51,223 nucleotides of DNA from Bacillus luti (GCF_001884105.1 NZ_MACI01000085.1:1-51223), one strand, 5' to 3'; shown: positions 42,886 through 51,223, counted from the first letter of the stretch. Made by a program: numbers and translations. Notes: generated by a model from the letters alone, not told the origin.

Positions 42886-43203
42886 ATGTCACAAGAAGCA
42901 TTTGAAAATAAATTATTTGCAAACTTAGAGGCTGTTATTGACCCTGAGCTCGGTGTTGATATTGTCAACCTTGGATTAGTTTATGATGTTACTGCGGATG
43001 AAAATAATAATGCTGTCATTACAATGACAATGACTTCCATCGGTTGTCCAATGGCTGGTCAAATCGTATCTGACGTTAAAAAAGTATTATCAACAAATGT
43101 ACCTGAAGTAAATGAAATAGAAGTAAATGTCGTTTGGAATCCGCCATGGTCTAAAGAACGCATGTCACGTATGGCAAAAATCGCATTAGGTATTCGTGAC
43201 TAA
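42886..43203 (+). CDS. MIP18/SufT-like iron-sulfur assembly protein
   Basis: A 105-residue protein of the DUF59/MIP18 family. It has the typical DPELGVDIVNLGLVYDV (about residues 20-36) and the TSIGCPMAGQI segment with the conserved cysteine (about residues 52-62), ending NPPWSKERMS. SufT/PaaD-type members help mature iron-sulfur proteins in the cytoplasm. The start at 42886 is preferred over 42877 because of AGGAGGTG. It is a single-gene unit between terminators. Confidence 0.9.
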   Translation: MSQEAFENKLFANLEAVIDPELGVDIVNLGLVYDVTADENNNAVITMTMTSIGCPMAGQIVSDVKKVLSTNVPEVNEIEVNVVWNPPWSKERMSRMAKIALGIRD

Positions 43204-43240
43204 ATAAGGTAAGAGCTAACCGGCAAATAACGGGATAAAG

Positions 43241-43272
43241 AAAAGACCTGACAACCTAGTCAGGTCTTTTTC
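43241..43272. terminator. Bidirectional terminator
   Basis: AAAAGACCTGAC and GTCAGGTCTTTT form a perfect 12-bp stem, shared with the convergent protease gene. Confidence 0.92.
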
Positions 43273-43277
43273 TCTTA

Positions 43278-44927
43278 TTATTTTACGCCTACAGCGTCAT
43301 AAGCTTTCGTTACAGCTTGTACAGCTTTAGAGTTTTTACCATATAAATCTTCAGCTGACTGAAGTGCCGCTTGACGCATCATCTTAAAGTCAGAGTTTGC
43401 AGTTAAATATTTCGTAAGAGCACGGTAATAAATTTTTTCTGTCGCTTCACGGCCTACTCCAGTTACTTTCACGCCGTAATGCTCTCCGCCATCAGATACT
43501 AAATATGCAGCTTTATTGTTAATACTACTGTTAATATGAACGCCGCCATTATCAGCTGTTCCAGTGTAGCGCTTATTGTAGTGATCTGGGTAACCTTCAC
43601 CTGGTTTTAATGGATTTGGAATAGATGCTGGATCTTTCAGAGAACGAAGTGCATCACCAGGTTTTCCAGGTGTATAAATGTCAGCACCTAAATCCCAGCT
43701 CTTCTTCTCAACCATGACACCCATAATATCAGATAACGATTCATTTAACGCACCTGACTCATTTTGATAAACAAGATTTGCTGTATGCTCAGTTACAGCA
43801 TGCGTTAATTCGTGACCAATAACATCTAGGCCAGCAGATAATGGAATAAATGTTGTACCATCTCCATCACCATACATCATCTGAATACCGTTCCAAGCTG
43901 CGTTATTCCAGTTTTCACCTACGTGAACAGAGGAAATAAGTTTCGCACCTTTATCATCGAAAGAGTTACGATTAAACGTCTTTTTATAATAATCGTATAC
44001 TTTCCCTGCATTTACATGTGCATCAACCGCTGCTTTGTCATCAAAGAACTTATTTTTACTTTCTACTTCGACACCTGTATATCCGAACCATTGTGAGAAT
44101 ATATTAAACCAGTTTTCATCCATATTTTCTGCATCAAATGTATGAACACCTTGTCCACGCTTCCCATCGAATAAATGGAATGCACCTGTTTTCTCATTTT
44201 GAGCAACTTCAAATGATTGTCTATTTCCTAATACTCCGTAACCAAATCCTGTAATGTTATCTACAGCATTATATTTCTCAATCACATTTCCATTTGTCGC
44301 ATCAACAAAATAATGCCAATATCCTGGAGCTGGCTTTGAAATCGACGCTTTCACTAAATATGCAAGATAATAATTTCCATCTTTTTCATACACAAATAAA
44401 TCTTTTTTCACACCATCATAATTCTTTACTTTACCAACTTCTTTTTCAATATCTGCCTTTGCAATTGTTTCTGCTTGTTCTGCACTAATCTTTGCAAATG
44501 CAGGAATATTTTTATCCTCTAAATTCGGAATAACTTGTCCGAAGAATGCTTTTACATTATTCTCTTTATCTAGCGTAACAGTTTGATCTGAACCATACAC
44601 AGGAATGTTATTATGTTTCTCAACTAACTTCACATGTGTTGTACCAGATTCAGCATCTTTTTCTTCCCCAACAACATTGAAGTGTTTATCAATGTTTCCT
44701 GCTAATTTAAACATATCTTTCTTACTCTCTAAATATTGAAAGACCGTCTCTTTTTTATCTAGTCCTTCCGGTGCTTTCCATTCTTCACCTATGTATGCAG
44801 GTGTTTTAAACTCTTGATGATATTGAATTTTTTGTTCTTCCGCTTTCGTTGTCGTTGCTCCAAATGTTCCAAATCCCCCGGCTATAACAGTTAACGCTAA
44901 TGCTGATGAAATGACTTGCTTTTTCAC
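43278..44927 (-). CDS. Secreted neutral metalloprotease (thermolysin/M4 family)
   Basis: A preproenzyme of 549 residues. It has a signal peptide (KKQVISSALALTVIAGG..., cleavage near TKA), an FTP/PepSY propeptide (about residues 30-225), then the mature M4 domain. The zinc site is VIGHELTHAVTEH with a third ligand in GALNESLSDIMGV. The C-terminal catalytic histidine is in NGGVHINSSINNKAAYL. It degrades proteins outside the cell. The start is GTG at 44927, 7 nt after GGGGAA; upstream in-frame ATGs have no ribosome site. B. cereus genomes encode several such proteases, and I cannot tell which one this is. Confidence 0.93.
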   Translation of the reverse strand: MKKQVISSALALTVIAGGFGTFGATTTKAEEQKIQYHQEFKTPAYIGEEWKAPEGLDKKETVFQYLESKKDMFKLAGNIDKHFNVVGEEKDAESGTTHVKLVEKHNNIPVYGSDQTVTLDKENNVKAFFGQVIPNLEDKNIPAFAKISAEQAETIAKADIEKEVGKVKNYDGVKKDLFVYEKDGNYYLAYLVKASISKPAPGYWHYFVDATNGNVIEKYNAVDNITGFGYGVLGNRQSFEVAQNEKTGAFHLFDGKRGQGVHTFDAENMDENWFNIFSQWFGYTGVEVESKNKFFDDKAAVDAHVNAGKVYDYYKKTFNRNSFDDKGAKLISSVHVGENWNNAAWNGIQMMYGDGDGTTFIPLSAGLDVIGHELTHAVTEHTANLVYQNESGALNESLSDIMGVMVEKKSWDLGADIYTPGKPGDALRSLKDPASIPNPLKPGEGYPDHYNKRYTGTADNGGVHINSSINNKAAYLVSDGGEHYGVKVTGVGREATEKIYYRALTKYLTANSDFKMMRQAALQSAEDLYGKNSKAVQAVTKAYDAVGVK

Positions 44928-45041
44928 TATAACATTCCCCATTCCCATAAAGATTTTTGACACTTTTATACAATTCTTGTTTTTCAAGTTGATACCTCTT
45001 TCGAAAAATTGAGAAAGTTTTTTCTGACAATTCCACTCAAA

Positions 45042-45072
45042 AAAAGAGGACATCTATCGGATGTCCTCTTTT
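45042..45072 (-). terminator. Terminator of the pirin-like gene
   Basis: AAAAGAGGACATC and GATGTCCTCTTTT form a perfect 13-bp stem with a 5-nt loop. Confidence 0.92.
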
Positions 45073-45086
45073 CTATAAACGTTTTA

Positions 45087-45782
45087 TTACTTTTTCAATT
45101 CAATTGCTAAGTAGTGCGATTGCTCTTTCGCTTGAATATGAATATCTTCTTCTACTGCTTCTGCCGCATCACGCATAACAAGTATCTCACCATTTATAAC
45201 ACTACTTCCTTCAATTTGTACAAGGTACAATTGACGACCTTCTTTCACAGGAAAATGAATTTCTTTTCCTGCCTCTAATGATAAAGAGTACAAATTCGCA
45301 TCTTGGTGAATTCGAATTGGTGCATCTCCTTCTAATGGCGATACCATGTGAAACCATTCGTTTTCACGCTTGCTCCAATCAAATTTAAACTCACCATAGT
45401 TTGGTTTATGATCCGCACGGTCTGGTAGAATCCAAATTTGTAATAAACGTAGTGTGTCATTTCCTAAATTATGCTCACTATGAAATACACCTGTACCAGC
45501 ACTCATATATTGAACATGTCCACGCTCAATTGTTCCGCGGTTCCCCATGCTATCTTCATGTGTTAAAGCACCATCTACAACATAAGAAATAATCTCCATA
45601 TCGCGGTGCGGATGCATATCAAAACCAGTTTGCGTTGCTACTAAATCATCATTAATTACACGTAACGCTCCAAAATTCATGTTATCCGGATTATAGTAAT
45701 TAGCAAAGGAAAAATGAAAATGTGTATTTAACCAACCGTGATTTGCTCTTCCCATATTTTTATGATCAACTTTTCTAAACAT
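45087..45782 (-). CDS. Pirin-family protein
   Basis: A 231-residue bicupin protein. The N-terminal cupin has metal ligands in FDMHPHRDMEIISYVVDG (about residues 53-70) and HVQYMSAGTGVFHSEHN, typical of pirins. Some pirins are quercetin 2,3-dioxygenases and others have regulatory roles; which applies here is open. The ATG at 45782 is favoured over GTG at 45791 from the ribosome site GGGGTGAAGG. It is downstream of a marR gene by 51 bp and likely under its control. Confidence 0.92.
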   Translation of the reverse strand: MFRKVDHKNMGRANHGWLNTHFHFSFANYYNPDNMNFGALRVINDDLVATQTGFDMHPHRDMEIISYVVDGALTHEDSMGNRGTIERGHVQYMSAGTGVFHSEHNLGNDTLRLLQIWILPDRADHKPNYGEFKFDWSKRENEWFHMVSPLEGDAPIRIHQDANLYSLSLEAGKEIHFPVKEGRQLYLVQIEGSSVINGEILVMRDAAEAVEEDIHIQAKEQSHYLAIELKK

Positions 45783-45832
45783 ATCCTTCACCCCATATTA
45801 TCTCGAAATCGAGACTTATTTCAAAATTTTTA

Positions 45833-46243
45833 TCACTGTAATTTTTTTAGTAATTGTAGTAATTGATGTTGTTCTTCTATATTCAAATTTTGAAATTGCC
45901 CCGCTTGGAACGTTTCTTGAGGGGGTACGATTTCCCCATATAAAGCTCGTCCCTTTTCTGTTAGCGAAATATATTTCGTAGTACCTTCTTGTTCACGATG
46001 AATCCACTCCAGCTGCTCCATCTTATTTAAAAGTTGCGTGACATTTCCTTTCGTAACAAACAGCTTATTTCCCAGCTCTTGCTGTGTTAAACGATCATGT
46101 CCTCCAACTTGAGCTAGCACATCAAACTGAGCGGCAGATACATCCCATTCTTTCAAGTGCTGATTCGTCTCACGAATGCTCTTATTATAAAAGCGTGATA
46201 AACGAAACCATAATAGTAGCCCTAGTCTATCTTCTGTTTTCAT
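45833..46243 (-). CDS. MarR-family transcriptional regulator
   Basis: A 136-residue winged-helix regulator. The DNA-binding part is AAQFDVLAQVGGHDRLTQQE, GNKLFVTKGNVTQLLNKMEQ and the wing REQEGTTKYISLTEKG (about residues 36-100). The start at 46243 follows GAGGTGAT. It likely regulates itself and the downstream pirin gene; a 16-bp palindrome lies 29-44 bp upstream of the start. The effector is unknown, but such units often respond to phenolics or oxidants. Confidence 0.93.
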   Translation of the reverse strand: MKTEDRLGLLLWFRLSRFYNKSIRETNQHLKEWDVSAAQFDVLAQVGGHDRLTQQELGNKLFVTKGNVTQLLNKMEQLEWIHREQEGTTKYISLTEKGRALYGEIVPPQETFQAGQFQNLNIEEQHQLLQLLKKLQ

Positions 46244-46271
46244 TCCATCACCTCGCTCGTTTCGTAATATT

Positions 46272-46287
46272 AGTTTAGGACTAAACT
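46272..46287. promoter_or_regulatory. Palindromic operator candidate for MarR
   Basis: AGTTTAGGACTAAACT has perfect 7-bp arms around GA. It lies just upstream of the marR ribosome site, overlapping the expected promoter, as usual for autoregulated MarR genes. Confidence 0.72.
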
Positions 46288-46355
46288 TCATAAAAGTCAA
46301 ATACTTATTTTTAGTAAGCACTAAAGAAAGCACAGCGCTAATTCTCCACTATGCT

Positions 46356-46790
46356 TTACATCATTTTTCTATTTTTATACTCATCTAATTTCCTCTCCGC
46401 GAATGCCCTCGCATCTTTCTCGATCCATCTCTCTTCGTACGATTCACTTCCCACATACAATACTTCTCTCTTATGCTGCATCGCATGGCGAAATTCATGC
46501 AGTAGTGTCTTAAGCACTTGCTCATATCCTTCCCACATACAAACGAAAATTAATTGTTTTTCTTTATGATAAAAACCACCTACCGGGAATAGAAACTCTT
46601 CTTCCTCTTCTCCTAATGATAGAAGTACATCATTTGCCTCACACGTATCACAAAAAATAACTGGCGTTTTACATGTTTCAATAAGAGAAAACAAATCCTC
46701 TCTTAGCTTTTTGACATCCCAAGGAAGCTCCGAATCCAACACATACCAATTCTCCGCCTGTTGATATACATTTTGAAACTGGAGTTCCAT
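46356..46790 (-). CDS. Putative zinc metallopeptidase-like protein
   Basis: A 144-residue cytoplasmic protein with the motif HEFRHAMQ (HExxH, about residues 98-105). A nearby acidic residue in RWIEKDARAFAE may be the third ligand. The arrangement resembles ImmA/IrrE- or SprT-like small metallopeptidases; it may belong to the B. cereus DUF3920 family. No partner regulator is adjacent. The ribosome site GGGG lies 11 nt upstream of the ATG. Function unknown. Confidence 0.7.
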   Translation of the reverse strand: MELQFQNVYQQAENWYVLDSELPWDVKKLREDLFSLIETCKTPVIFCDTCEANDVLLSLGEEEEEFLFPVGGFYHKEKQLIFVCMWEGYEQVLKTLLHEFRHAMQHKREVLYVGSESYEERWIEKDARAFAERKLDEYKNRKMM

Positions 46791-46888
46791 TTCTCTTTAT
46801 TCCCCTTTCCAAGCCTTCTTTTTCTATATATATGCCACAATATGGTGAATATTAAACATACTCTGTCATACTTTGAGAAACGCCAATA

Positions 46889-46918
46889 AAAAGAACCTAT
46901 ATCAGTATAGGTTCTTTT
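46889..46918 (-). terminator. Terminator of the second dedA gene
   Basis: AAAAGAACCTATA and TATAGGTTCTTTT form a perfect 13-bp stem with a 4-nt loop. Confidence 0.92.
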
Positions 46919-46924
46919 CCATAA

Positions 46925-47518
46925 TTACTTTTTTTTCATCATTTTTTTTAGTACAAAATAACCGATTGCGCAAACAATAGCAGCAATTGCAAAATATTTA
47001 ACATAAGGACCAGCTACTTTATTAATACTTTCCCACTCTGATCCTAACTTAAATCCTAAATATACAAACACAATTGACCAAGGAATAACAGCTAGTGTGG
47101 TTAACGTAATAAACTTTGCATGTGACATTTTCGCAATACCTGCTGGTATGGAAATGGCATGACGCACAACTGGAATAAAACGTGCGGTAAAGATAACGCC
47201 AGTTCCGTAACGATTAAACCAATCTTCAGCATAATCAATATGTTTCTTCTGGATCAAAATATATTTTCCATATCGCTCAAGAACAGGTCTTCCTCCGTAT
47301 CGACCGATCCAATAAATGAATAATTGTGCGATTACACCACCAATTGTACCGAACGCGACAGCGCCCCAAAACGTAATGCTTCCTGTTGATACTAAATAAC
47401 CTGCATAAGACAATACGATTTCACTCGGGATAACCTCTAGCATTAATCCAAGCATAATTCCCCAATAACCAAGTCCTTCTAGAAAAACTAAAACGGAATG
47501 AATCAACTCTCCTAACAT
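46925..47518 (-). CDS. DedA-family membrane protein (second copy)
   Basis: A 197-residue DedA/VTT-domain protein. Key parts are the acidic motif EVIPSEIVLSYAGYLV (about residues 28-43), GTIGGVIAQLFIYWIGR, and FTARFIPVVRHAISIPAG with conserved Arg residues. It differs from the DedA at 32120, which has PFPGEP, so the two are likely of different subgroups. A membrane role in undecaprenyl-phosphate or lipid transport is likely. The start at 47518 has GAGAGG 7 nt before it; ATG at 47521 is the alternative. Confidence 0.92.
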   Translation of the reverse strand: MLGELIHSVLVFLEGLGYWGIMLGLMLEVIPSEIVLSYAGYLVSTGSITFWGAVAFGTIGGVIAQLFIYWIGRYGGRPVLERYGKYILIQKKHIDYAEDWFNRYGTGVIFTARFIPVVRHAISIPAGIAKMSHAKFITLTTLAVIPWSIVFVYLGFKLGSEWESINKVAGPYVKYFAIAAIVCAIGYFVLKKMMKKK

Positions 47519-47549
47519 CATATACCTCTCTTTACTGTTTTCATTGCAA

Positions 47550-47591
47550 AAATAAAAGTACAAGCAGGAAATATCTTGTACTTTTATTTTT
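47550..47591 (-). terminator. Terminator of the khtTU unit
   Basis: AAATAAAAGTACAAG and CTTGTACTTTTATTT form a 15-bp stem with a 10-nt loop, followed on the minus strand by a T-rich stretch. Confidence 0.85.
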
Positions 47592-47596
47592 TTAAT

Positions 47597-48796
47597 TTAG
47601 TTAGTCTTCGTATCCCACTTAAATATTTTATTTAAGAATTTATATACATTCTTTGACTCTTTCGTCAGAAGTGGACCTAAGATGGATAGTATAAGCACGT
47701 ATAGCGCTGAGAATGGTTTTAGTACTGACATTAAACCACCCGCTATTCCAATATTGGCCATAATAATAGAGAACTCTCCTCTTGAAACGATTGTTAATCC
47801 AATATTTGTTGAAGCTTTATGAGATAATCCAGCTTGCCTTCCTGCAATCATCCCCGCTACAAAGTTACCGATTATCGTAAGAAGGACAGCACCTAATGTT
47901 AGCCATATTGCCCCACCTAATGAGAACGGATCAATACTTAATCCGAAACTGAAGAAGAAAATAGCTCCGAAGAAATCTCTAAATGGAACAACAAGATGCT
48001 CAATTCGATCACTATGCTCTGTCTCAGAGAAAACTAATCCTAAAAGAAGTGCTCCGATTGCTTCTGCAACGTGAATCGTTTCTGAGAAACCTGCAATAAA
48101 GAATAATGAAGCAAATACTACAATAATAAAGATTTCATCTGAACTAATGTTGAGTAATTTATTTAATAATGGAGTAGCTTTTCTAGCCACAATAAAGAAT
48201 AGAAGCATGTATCCTAAAGCGATTCCAATTGAAGTAAGGGCACCTAAGAACGAAGCATGATCCCCAAGTACTAGGCCCGAAACTACTGATAAATACACAG
48301 CAAGGAATATATCTTCAAACATAATAATTCCTAAAATTAATTCGGTTTCATTATTACCAGTTCTTCTTAAATCCACTAATACTTTAGCAACAATAGCGCT
48401 AGAAGAAATCGTAATAATACCCGCAATAATTAAGATTTCAAGTAACGGGAAGCCCATTATAAATCCGTATAATAATCCAAGTGAAAAGTTAATCAAAATA
48501 TATATCGTTCCGCCAATCGCAATAGAACGTCCAGATTTAATTAGTTTTTTCATCGAAAATTCTAATCCTAGATAGAATAGAAGGAATAAAACCCCAATCC
48601 GTCCAAGGAAGGATATCACACTTGCACTTTCAATAAATTTGAGATCGATAACACCTATTGTCGGTGCATGCGGTCCTACTAACATGCCAAGAACAATGAG
48701 AAAAGGAATTACTGAGAATTTAAATTTTCCAGCAATCACCGCTGCAATTGCTACTAAAACTAAAGCTGTACCAACTTCAAAAATTAACGTATCCAT
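47597..48796 (-). CDS. khtU: Potassium/proton antiporter membrane subunit
   Basis: A 399-residue CPA2-type antiporter with twelve to thirteen membrane segments. It has the conserved VLGMLVGPHAPTIG and the helix GIITISSSAIVAKVLVDL. FEDIFLAVYLSVVSG follows, holding the acidic residue that binds the ion. B. subtilis KhtU exports K+ in exchange for H+ and needs the KhtT subunit. Here no RCK domain is fused, and khtT lies directly upstream, its stop codon touching the ATG (TAG-ATG). The pair should act in K+ export under alkaline or high-K+ conditions, and in protection from methylglyoxal. Confidence 0.92.
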   Translation of the reverse strand: MDTLIFEVGTALVLVAIAAVIAGKFKFSVIPFLIVLGMLVGPHAPTIGVIDLKFIESASVISFLGRIGVLFLLFYLGLEFSMKKLIKSGRSIAIGGTIYILINFSLGLLYGFIMGFPLLEILIIAGIITISSSAIVAKVLVDLRRTGNNETELILGIIMFEDIFLAVYLSVVSGLVLGDHASFLGALTSIGIALGYMLLFFIVARKATPLLNKLLNISSDEIFIIVVFASLFFIAGFSETIHVAEAIGALLLGLVFSETEHSDRIEHLVVPFRDFFGAIFFFSFGLSIDPFSLGGAIWLTLGAVLLTIIGNFVAGMIAGRQAGLSHKASTNIGLTIVSRGEFSIIMANIGIAGGLMSVLKPFSALYVLILSILGPLLTKESKNVYKFLNKIFKWDTKTN

Positions 48797-49294
48797 CTAG
48801 TCAGTCCCCCTATTCGAAAGTAACTCATTAATAATTTTTTTAATTTCTTCTCTTTCACCAGAAACTACGAGCATATCGCCTTCTTCAATTACCGTTTCTG
48901 GACCTGGGTTAAATAGCTTTTTCATATTCTTTTTCATAACAGCTATTATCGTTACGCTATATGTCTTTCTTATTTCAAGATTACCAATTGTTTTTCCAAT
49001 TGCTGGAGCTGCATTCTCCACTTTGAACCACTCAATCGCTAAACCTTCAAAGACCATCTCAACATTTTCTAACGCTCTAGGCTTATATACCATTCCACCT
49101 AATATCGCTGCAATTTGTCTTGCCTCTGAATCACGCAGTGAAATACTAGAAATACTTTCTTCATGGTCTGAATCAAAATGATACATTTCTCTACGCCCAT
49201 CATCATGAATCACAATCACCATTTTTTCATTACCTTTCGTAACAACTTGAAATTTATAACCAATACCCGGAAGTTCACTTTCTCTAATATTCAT
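48797..49294 (-). CDS. khtT: Regulatory subunit of the potassium/proton antiporter
   Basis: A 165-residue cytoplasmic protein, the same length as B. subtilis KhtT. The N-terminal part (MNIRESELPGIGYKFQVVTK) is followed by ISLRDSEARQIAAILGGMVYKP. A C-terminal TrkA-C/RCK-C domain (about residues 85-165) includes GKTIGNLEIRKTYSVTIIAV and PETVIEEGDMLVVSGERE. The domain binds a nucleotide (c-di-AMP in related proteins) and controls the antiporter. The start at 49294 follows GGAGGAG; the longer in-frame ATG at 49357 is not supported by homology. Confidence 0.93.
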   Translation of the reverse strand: MNIRESELPGIGYKFQVVTKGNEKMVIVIHDDGRREMYHFDSDHEESISSISLRDSEARQIAAILGGMVYKPRALENVEMVFEGLAIEWFKVENAAPAIGKTIGNLEIRKTYSVTIIAVMKKNMKKLFNPGPETVIEEGDMLVVSGEREEIKKIINELLSNRGTD

Positions 49295-49349
49295 ATTTGG
49301 CTCCTCCACAACTATTTTTATTTGAATTTTCTGTTTGTCTGTCTTTTGT

Positions 49350-49523
49350 TCATCCAATCAACTTTAGAAACTCTAACCATTCAGGATACCTGTGATTTGG
49401 AAATCTTTTATTGTAATAATAAGTGGCTCCTAAAAAGATACTTAAAGATGTAATGATAAAAAATATATTACTTCTCATCTTCAAACTTTTAAGGCTTACT
49501 TTCAATAAAGTTTCTTCTTTCAA
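49350..49523 (-). CDS. Small membrane protein upstream of khtT (57 aa)
   Basis: TTG at 49523 follows GAGGGGAT and opens a 57-codon frame ending at TGA 49350-49352: a polar N-terminus (MKEETLLKVSLKSLKMRSN), one hydrophobic segment (IFFIITSLSIFLGATYYYNK) and a tail FPNHRYPEWLEFLKLIG. In B. subtilis khtS, a small gene, precedes khtTU. This ORF is shorter and I see no clear similarity, so it may be only a positional analogue. Confidence 0.45.
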   Translation of the reverse strand: MKEETLLKVSLKSLKMRSNIFFIITSLSIFLGATYYYNKRFPNHRYPEWLEFLKLIG

Positions 49524-49704
49524 ATTATCCCCTCTTTCTCGCTTTAAATTTAGTTTTTTAAAATGTAAATAATTCTAAAAATATTACGATGTAACATAAT
49601 CATAACACAAAATACATTTAAGTAACATAATTTTTTAGAAAAATTGATTCCAGTATATTTTTTGCATATAATTTTCTTATTACGAAAAAAAGGAAGTGTA
49701 TTAT

Positions 49705-51138
49705 ATGGTTGATATCTTTAGCAGATTCCTTGAGGTAACGAATAATATTTTATGGTCATATATTCTTATTGCAATGCTAATCGGCTTCGGTCTTTATTTC
49801 TCTTTCAAATTAAAATTTGTCCAAATTACTCATTTCGGTGAGATGGTCAGTTTAATTAGTAAAGGGTTTAATCGAAAAGAAAAGAAAAAAGATAGCATCT
49901 CCCCGTTCCAAGCATTTTGCTTAAGTGCAGCAGCACGTATCGGTATCGGGAACTTAGCTGGTGTCGCTTTAGCAATTTCAATGGGTGGACCTGGCGCAAT
50001 ATTTTGGATGTGGTTTATCGCAATTATTGGCGCAGCTACTAGTTTCGTAGAATGTACACTTGCGCAAATTTATAAAGTAAAAGATGGAAACAGGTTCCGT
50101 GGCGGTCCAGCATATTACATGGAAAAAGGATTAAACAAACGCTGGATGGGTGTTTGGTTCTCCCTCCTTATTACAGTTACGTACGGATTAATTTTCAATT
50201 CAGTGCAAGCAAATACAGTAACAATAGCGTTTGAAAACGCATTTGGACTAGAGCGAACGATCGTAGGAGCTCTATTAGCTGTATTAGTTGCAGTTATTAT
50301 TTTTGGAGGTATTAAAAGCATTTCACGTATTACAGAAATGATTGTTCCTCCAATGGCAATTGTTTATATTGGTGTGGCTGTTTTTGTCGTTATTAAAAAC
50401 TTCAATATGTTACCAAGCATTTTCATGGAAATATTTAATGGCGCATTCGGTTTAGACCAAGCAATCGCTGGTGGTATTGGTGCAGCAATCAAGTTCGGAA
50501 TTCAGCGCGGTTTATTCGCAACAGAAGCAGGTATGGGTAGCTCTCCTAACGCAGCTGCAACATCAGATGTATCTCACCCTGTAAAACAAGGACTTGTTCA
50601 AGCATTAGGTGTTTTCGTAGATACATTCTTAGTATGTACATCAACAGCATTTATCGTATTGTGTTCTGGACTTTACAAAGGATCAAACTTACAAGGAATT
50701 GAATTAACACAACAAGCACTAAGTTCACAAATCGGATCGTGGGCAAGCACTTTCTTAGCGATTATTATTTTCCTATTCGCTTTCAGTTCCTTACTAGGAA
50801 ACTACTATTATGGCGAAACAAATATCGCATTCATTAAAGAAAGTAAGACATGGTTAATGATCTATCGCGTTGCAGTTGTCGGAATGGTATTCTTCGGATC
50901 TATCGCTGCCCTTCAAACTGTTTGGAGCCTAGCTGATTTATTCATGGGATTAATGGTATTCACAAACTTAATTGCTATCTCATTCCTTAGCAAATTCGCC
51001 TACTCAGCTTTAGTAGACTATTTGAAACAAAGGAAACAAGGTAAAGACCCTGTTTTCGTTGCAAGTTCTATCCCTGGCTTACAGAATACAGAGTGCTGGG
51101 ATGGACAAGATGTAGAAGAAAAACAAAAGGCTGTTTAA
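49705..51138 (+). CDS. Alanine/glycine:cation symporter (AGCS family)
   Basis: A 477-residue membrane protein with about ten segments. Signature elements are AFCLSAAARIGIGNLAGVAL (about residues 69-88), GGPGAIFWMWFIAIIGAATSFVECTLAQ, RGGPAYYMEKG, and FGIQRGLFATEAGMGSSPNA. It takes up alanine or glycine with sodium or protons, like B. subtilis AlsT/GlnT/YrbD-type proteins. The ATG at 49705 is preferred over GTG at 49696, after AAAGGAAG. A structured repeat starts 5 bp past the stop. Confidence 0.92.
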   Translation: MVDIFSRFLEVTNNILWSYILIAMLIGFGLYFSFKLKFVQITHFGEMVSLISKGFNRKEKKKDSISPFQAFCLSAAARIGIGNLAGVALAISMGGPGAIFWMWFIAIIGAATSFVECTLAQIYKVKDGNRFRGGPAYYMEKGLNKRWMGVWFSLLITVTYGLIFNSVQANTVTIAFENAFGLERTIVGALLAVLVAVIIFGGIKSISRITEMIVPPMAIVYIGVAVFVVIKNFNMLPSIFMEIFNGAFGLDQAIAGGIGAAIKFGIQRGLFATEAGMGSSPNAAATSDVSHPVKQGLVQALGVFVDTFLVCTSTAFIVLCSGLYKGSNLQGIELTQQALSSQIGSWASTFLAIIIFLFAFSSLLGNYYYGETNIAFIKESKTWLMIYRVAVVGMVFFGSIAALQTVWSLADLFMGLMVFTNLIAISFLSKFAYSALVDYLKQRKQGKDPVFVASSIPGLQNTECWDGQDVEEKQKAV

Positions 51139-51143
51139 TAATT

Positions 51144-51223
51144 AAAAGCGGAAGCGGCTCGTTCAGAATCGCAGGACATTGGAGCTCTCGACCTTGAAGC
51201 GCTTTTTGCTTCGAGCGAGAGAG
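51144..51223. repeat. Structured intergenic repeat, copy at the right window edge (partial)
   Basis: AAAAGCGGAAGCGGCTCGTTCAG at the start and GAAGCGCTTTTTGCTTC inside align with copy A at 743, and the piece ends at the window edge. It starts directly after the symporter stop, so it may also serve as the 3' end of that transcript. Confidence 0.65.

Overview
The window is chromosomal DNA from a low-GC, spore-forming Firmicute, almost certainly a member of the Bacillus cereus group. Four things point there. The left third follows the B. subtilis yusE-yusF-gcvH-yusI and fadE-fadA-fadN-yuzL-fadM order. Two adjacent genes look like CotF-type spore coat proteins. Three ~157-bp repeats match the bcr1 element typical of the B. 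cereus group, with ATAAA/TTTAT ends. A second, structured repeat family of the same flavour is scattered through the window. I see no prophage, transposase, CRISPR array, tRNA or rRNA.

Layout. 1-1755 holds a thioredoxin-like protein (cut by the window edge), a Toprim protein, GcvH and an ArsC/Spx-like protein. 1948-2222 is a four-copy ~80-bp tandem repeat. 2256-8268 carries a lipoprotein, a PAP2 phosphatase, a PTS-EIIC-like permease, L-lactate dehydrogenase with a Rex-like operator, two coat-F-type proteins, two tiny membrane proteins, an MBL-fold hydrolase and an Xre/membrane-protein pair. 8398-16227 is the fatty-acid beta-oxidation block (fadE, fadA, fadN with a FadR-type operator, YuzL, a penicillin-binding D,D-peptidase homologue, FadM). 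16540-23206 has small conserved proteins, a chemoreceptor, a TrmB-type regulator behind bcr1 copy 1, an MFS exporter with a 21-bp inverted repeat in its leader, and the threonine/serine permease SteT behind a T-box. 23801-30954 has a secreted repeat protein, YidC2 behind a small MifM-like upstream ORF, a YitT protein, an acetyltransferase, and an Xre/DUF3169/M50-protease operon. 31119-37704 has a membrane protein whose stop codon lies in bcr1 copy 2, DedA, an L,D-transpeptidase, a two-component system and a DMT transporter. 37741-51138 has MetRS behind a T-box, a methyltransferase, an orphan Fur-like box, a second chemoreceptor, a SufT/MIP18-like protein, a thermolysin-family protease, pirin with MarR, a second DedA, the KhtT/KhtU potassium-proton antiporter and an alanine/sodium symporter.

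The most interesting signal is at 25528-25841. A 94-codon ORF with one N-terminal membrane segment and an acidic C-terminus ends inside an 11-bp hairpin whose far arm runs into the Shine-Dalgarno sequence of yidC2. This is the architecture of B. subtilis MifM-YidC2, where ribosome arrest on a sensor peptide induces a backup membrane insertase. Other strong regulatory signals are two T-boxes with readable specifiers (ACC for steT, ATG for metG), Rex-, FadR-, Fur- and MarR-like dyads, and a three-unit 11-bp direct repeat upstream of the L,D-transpeptidase locus.
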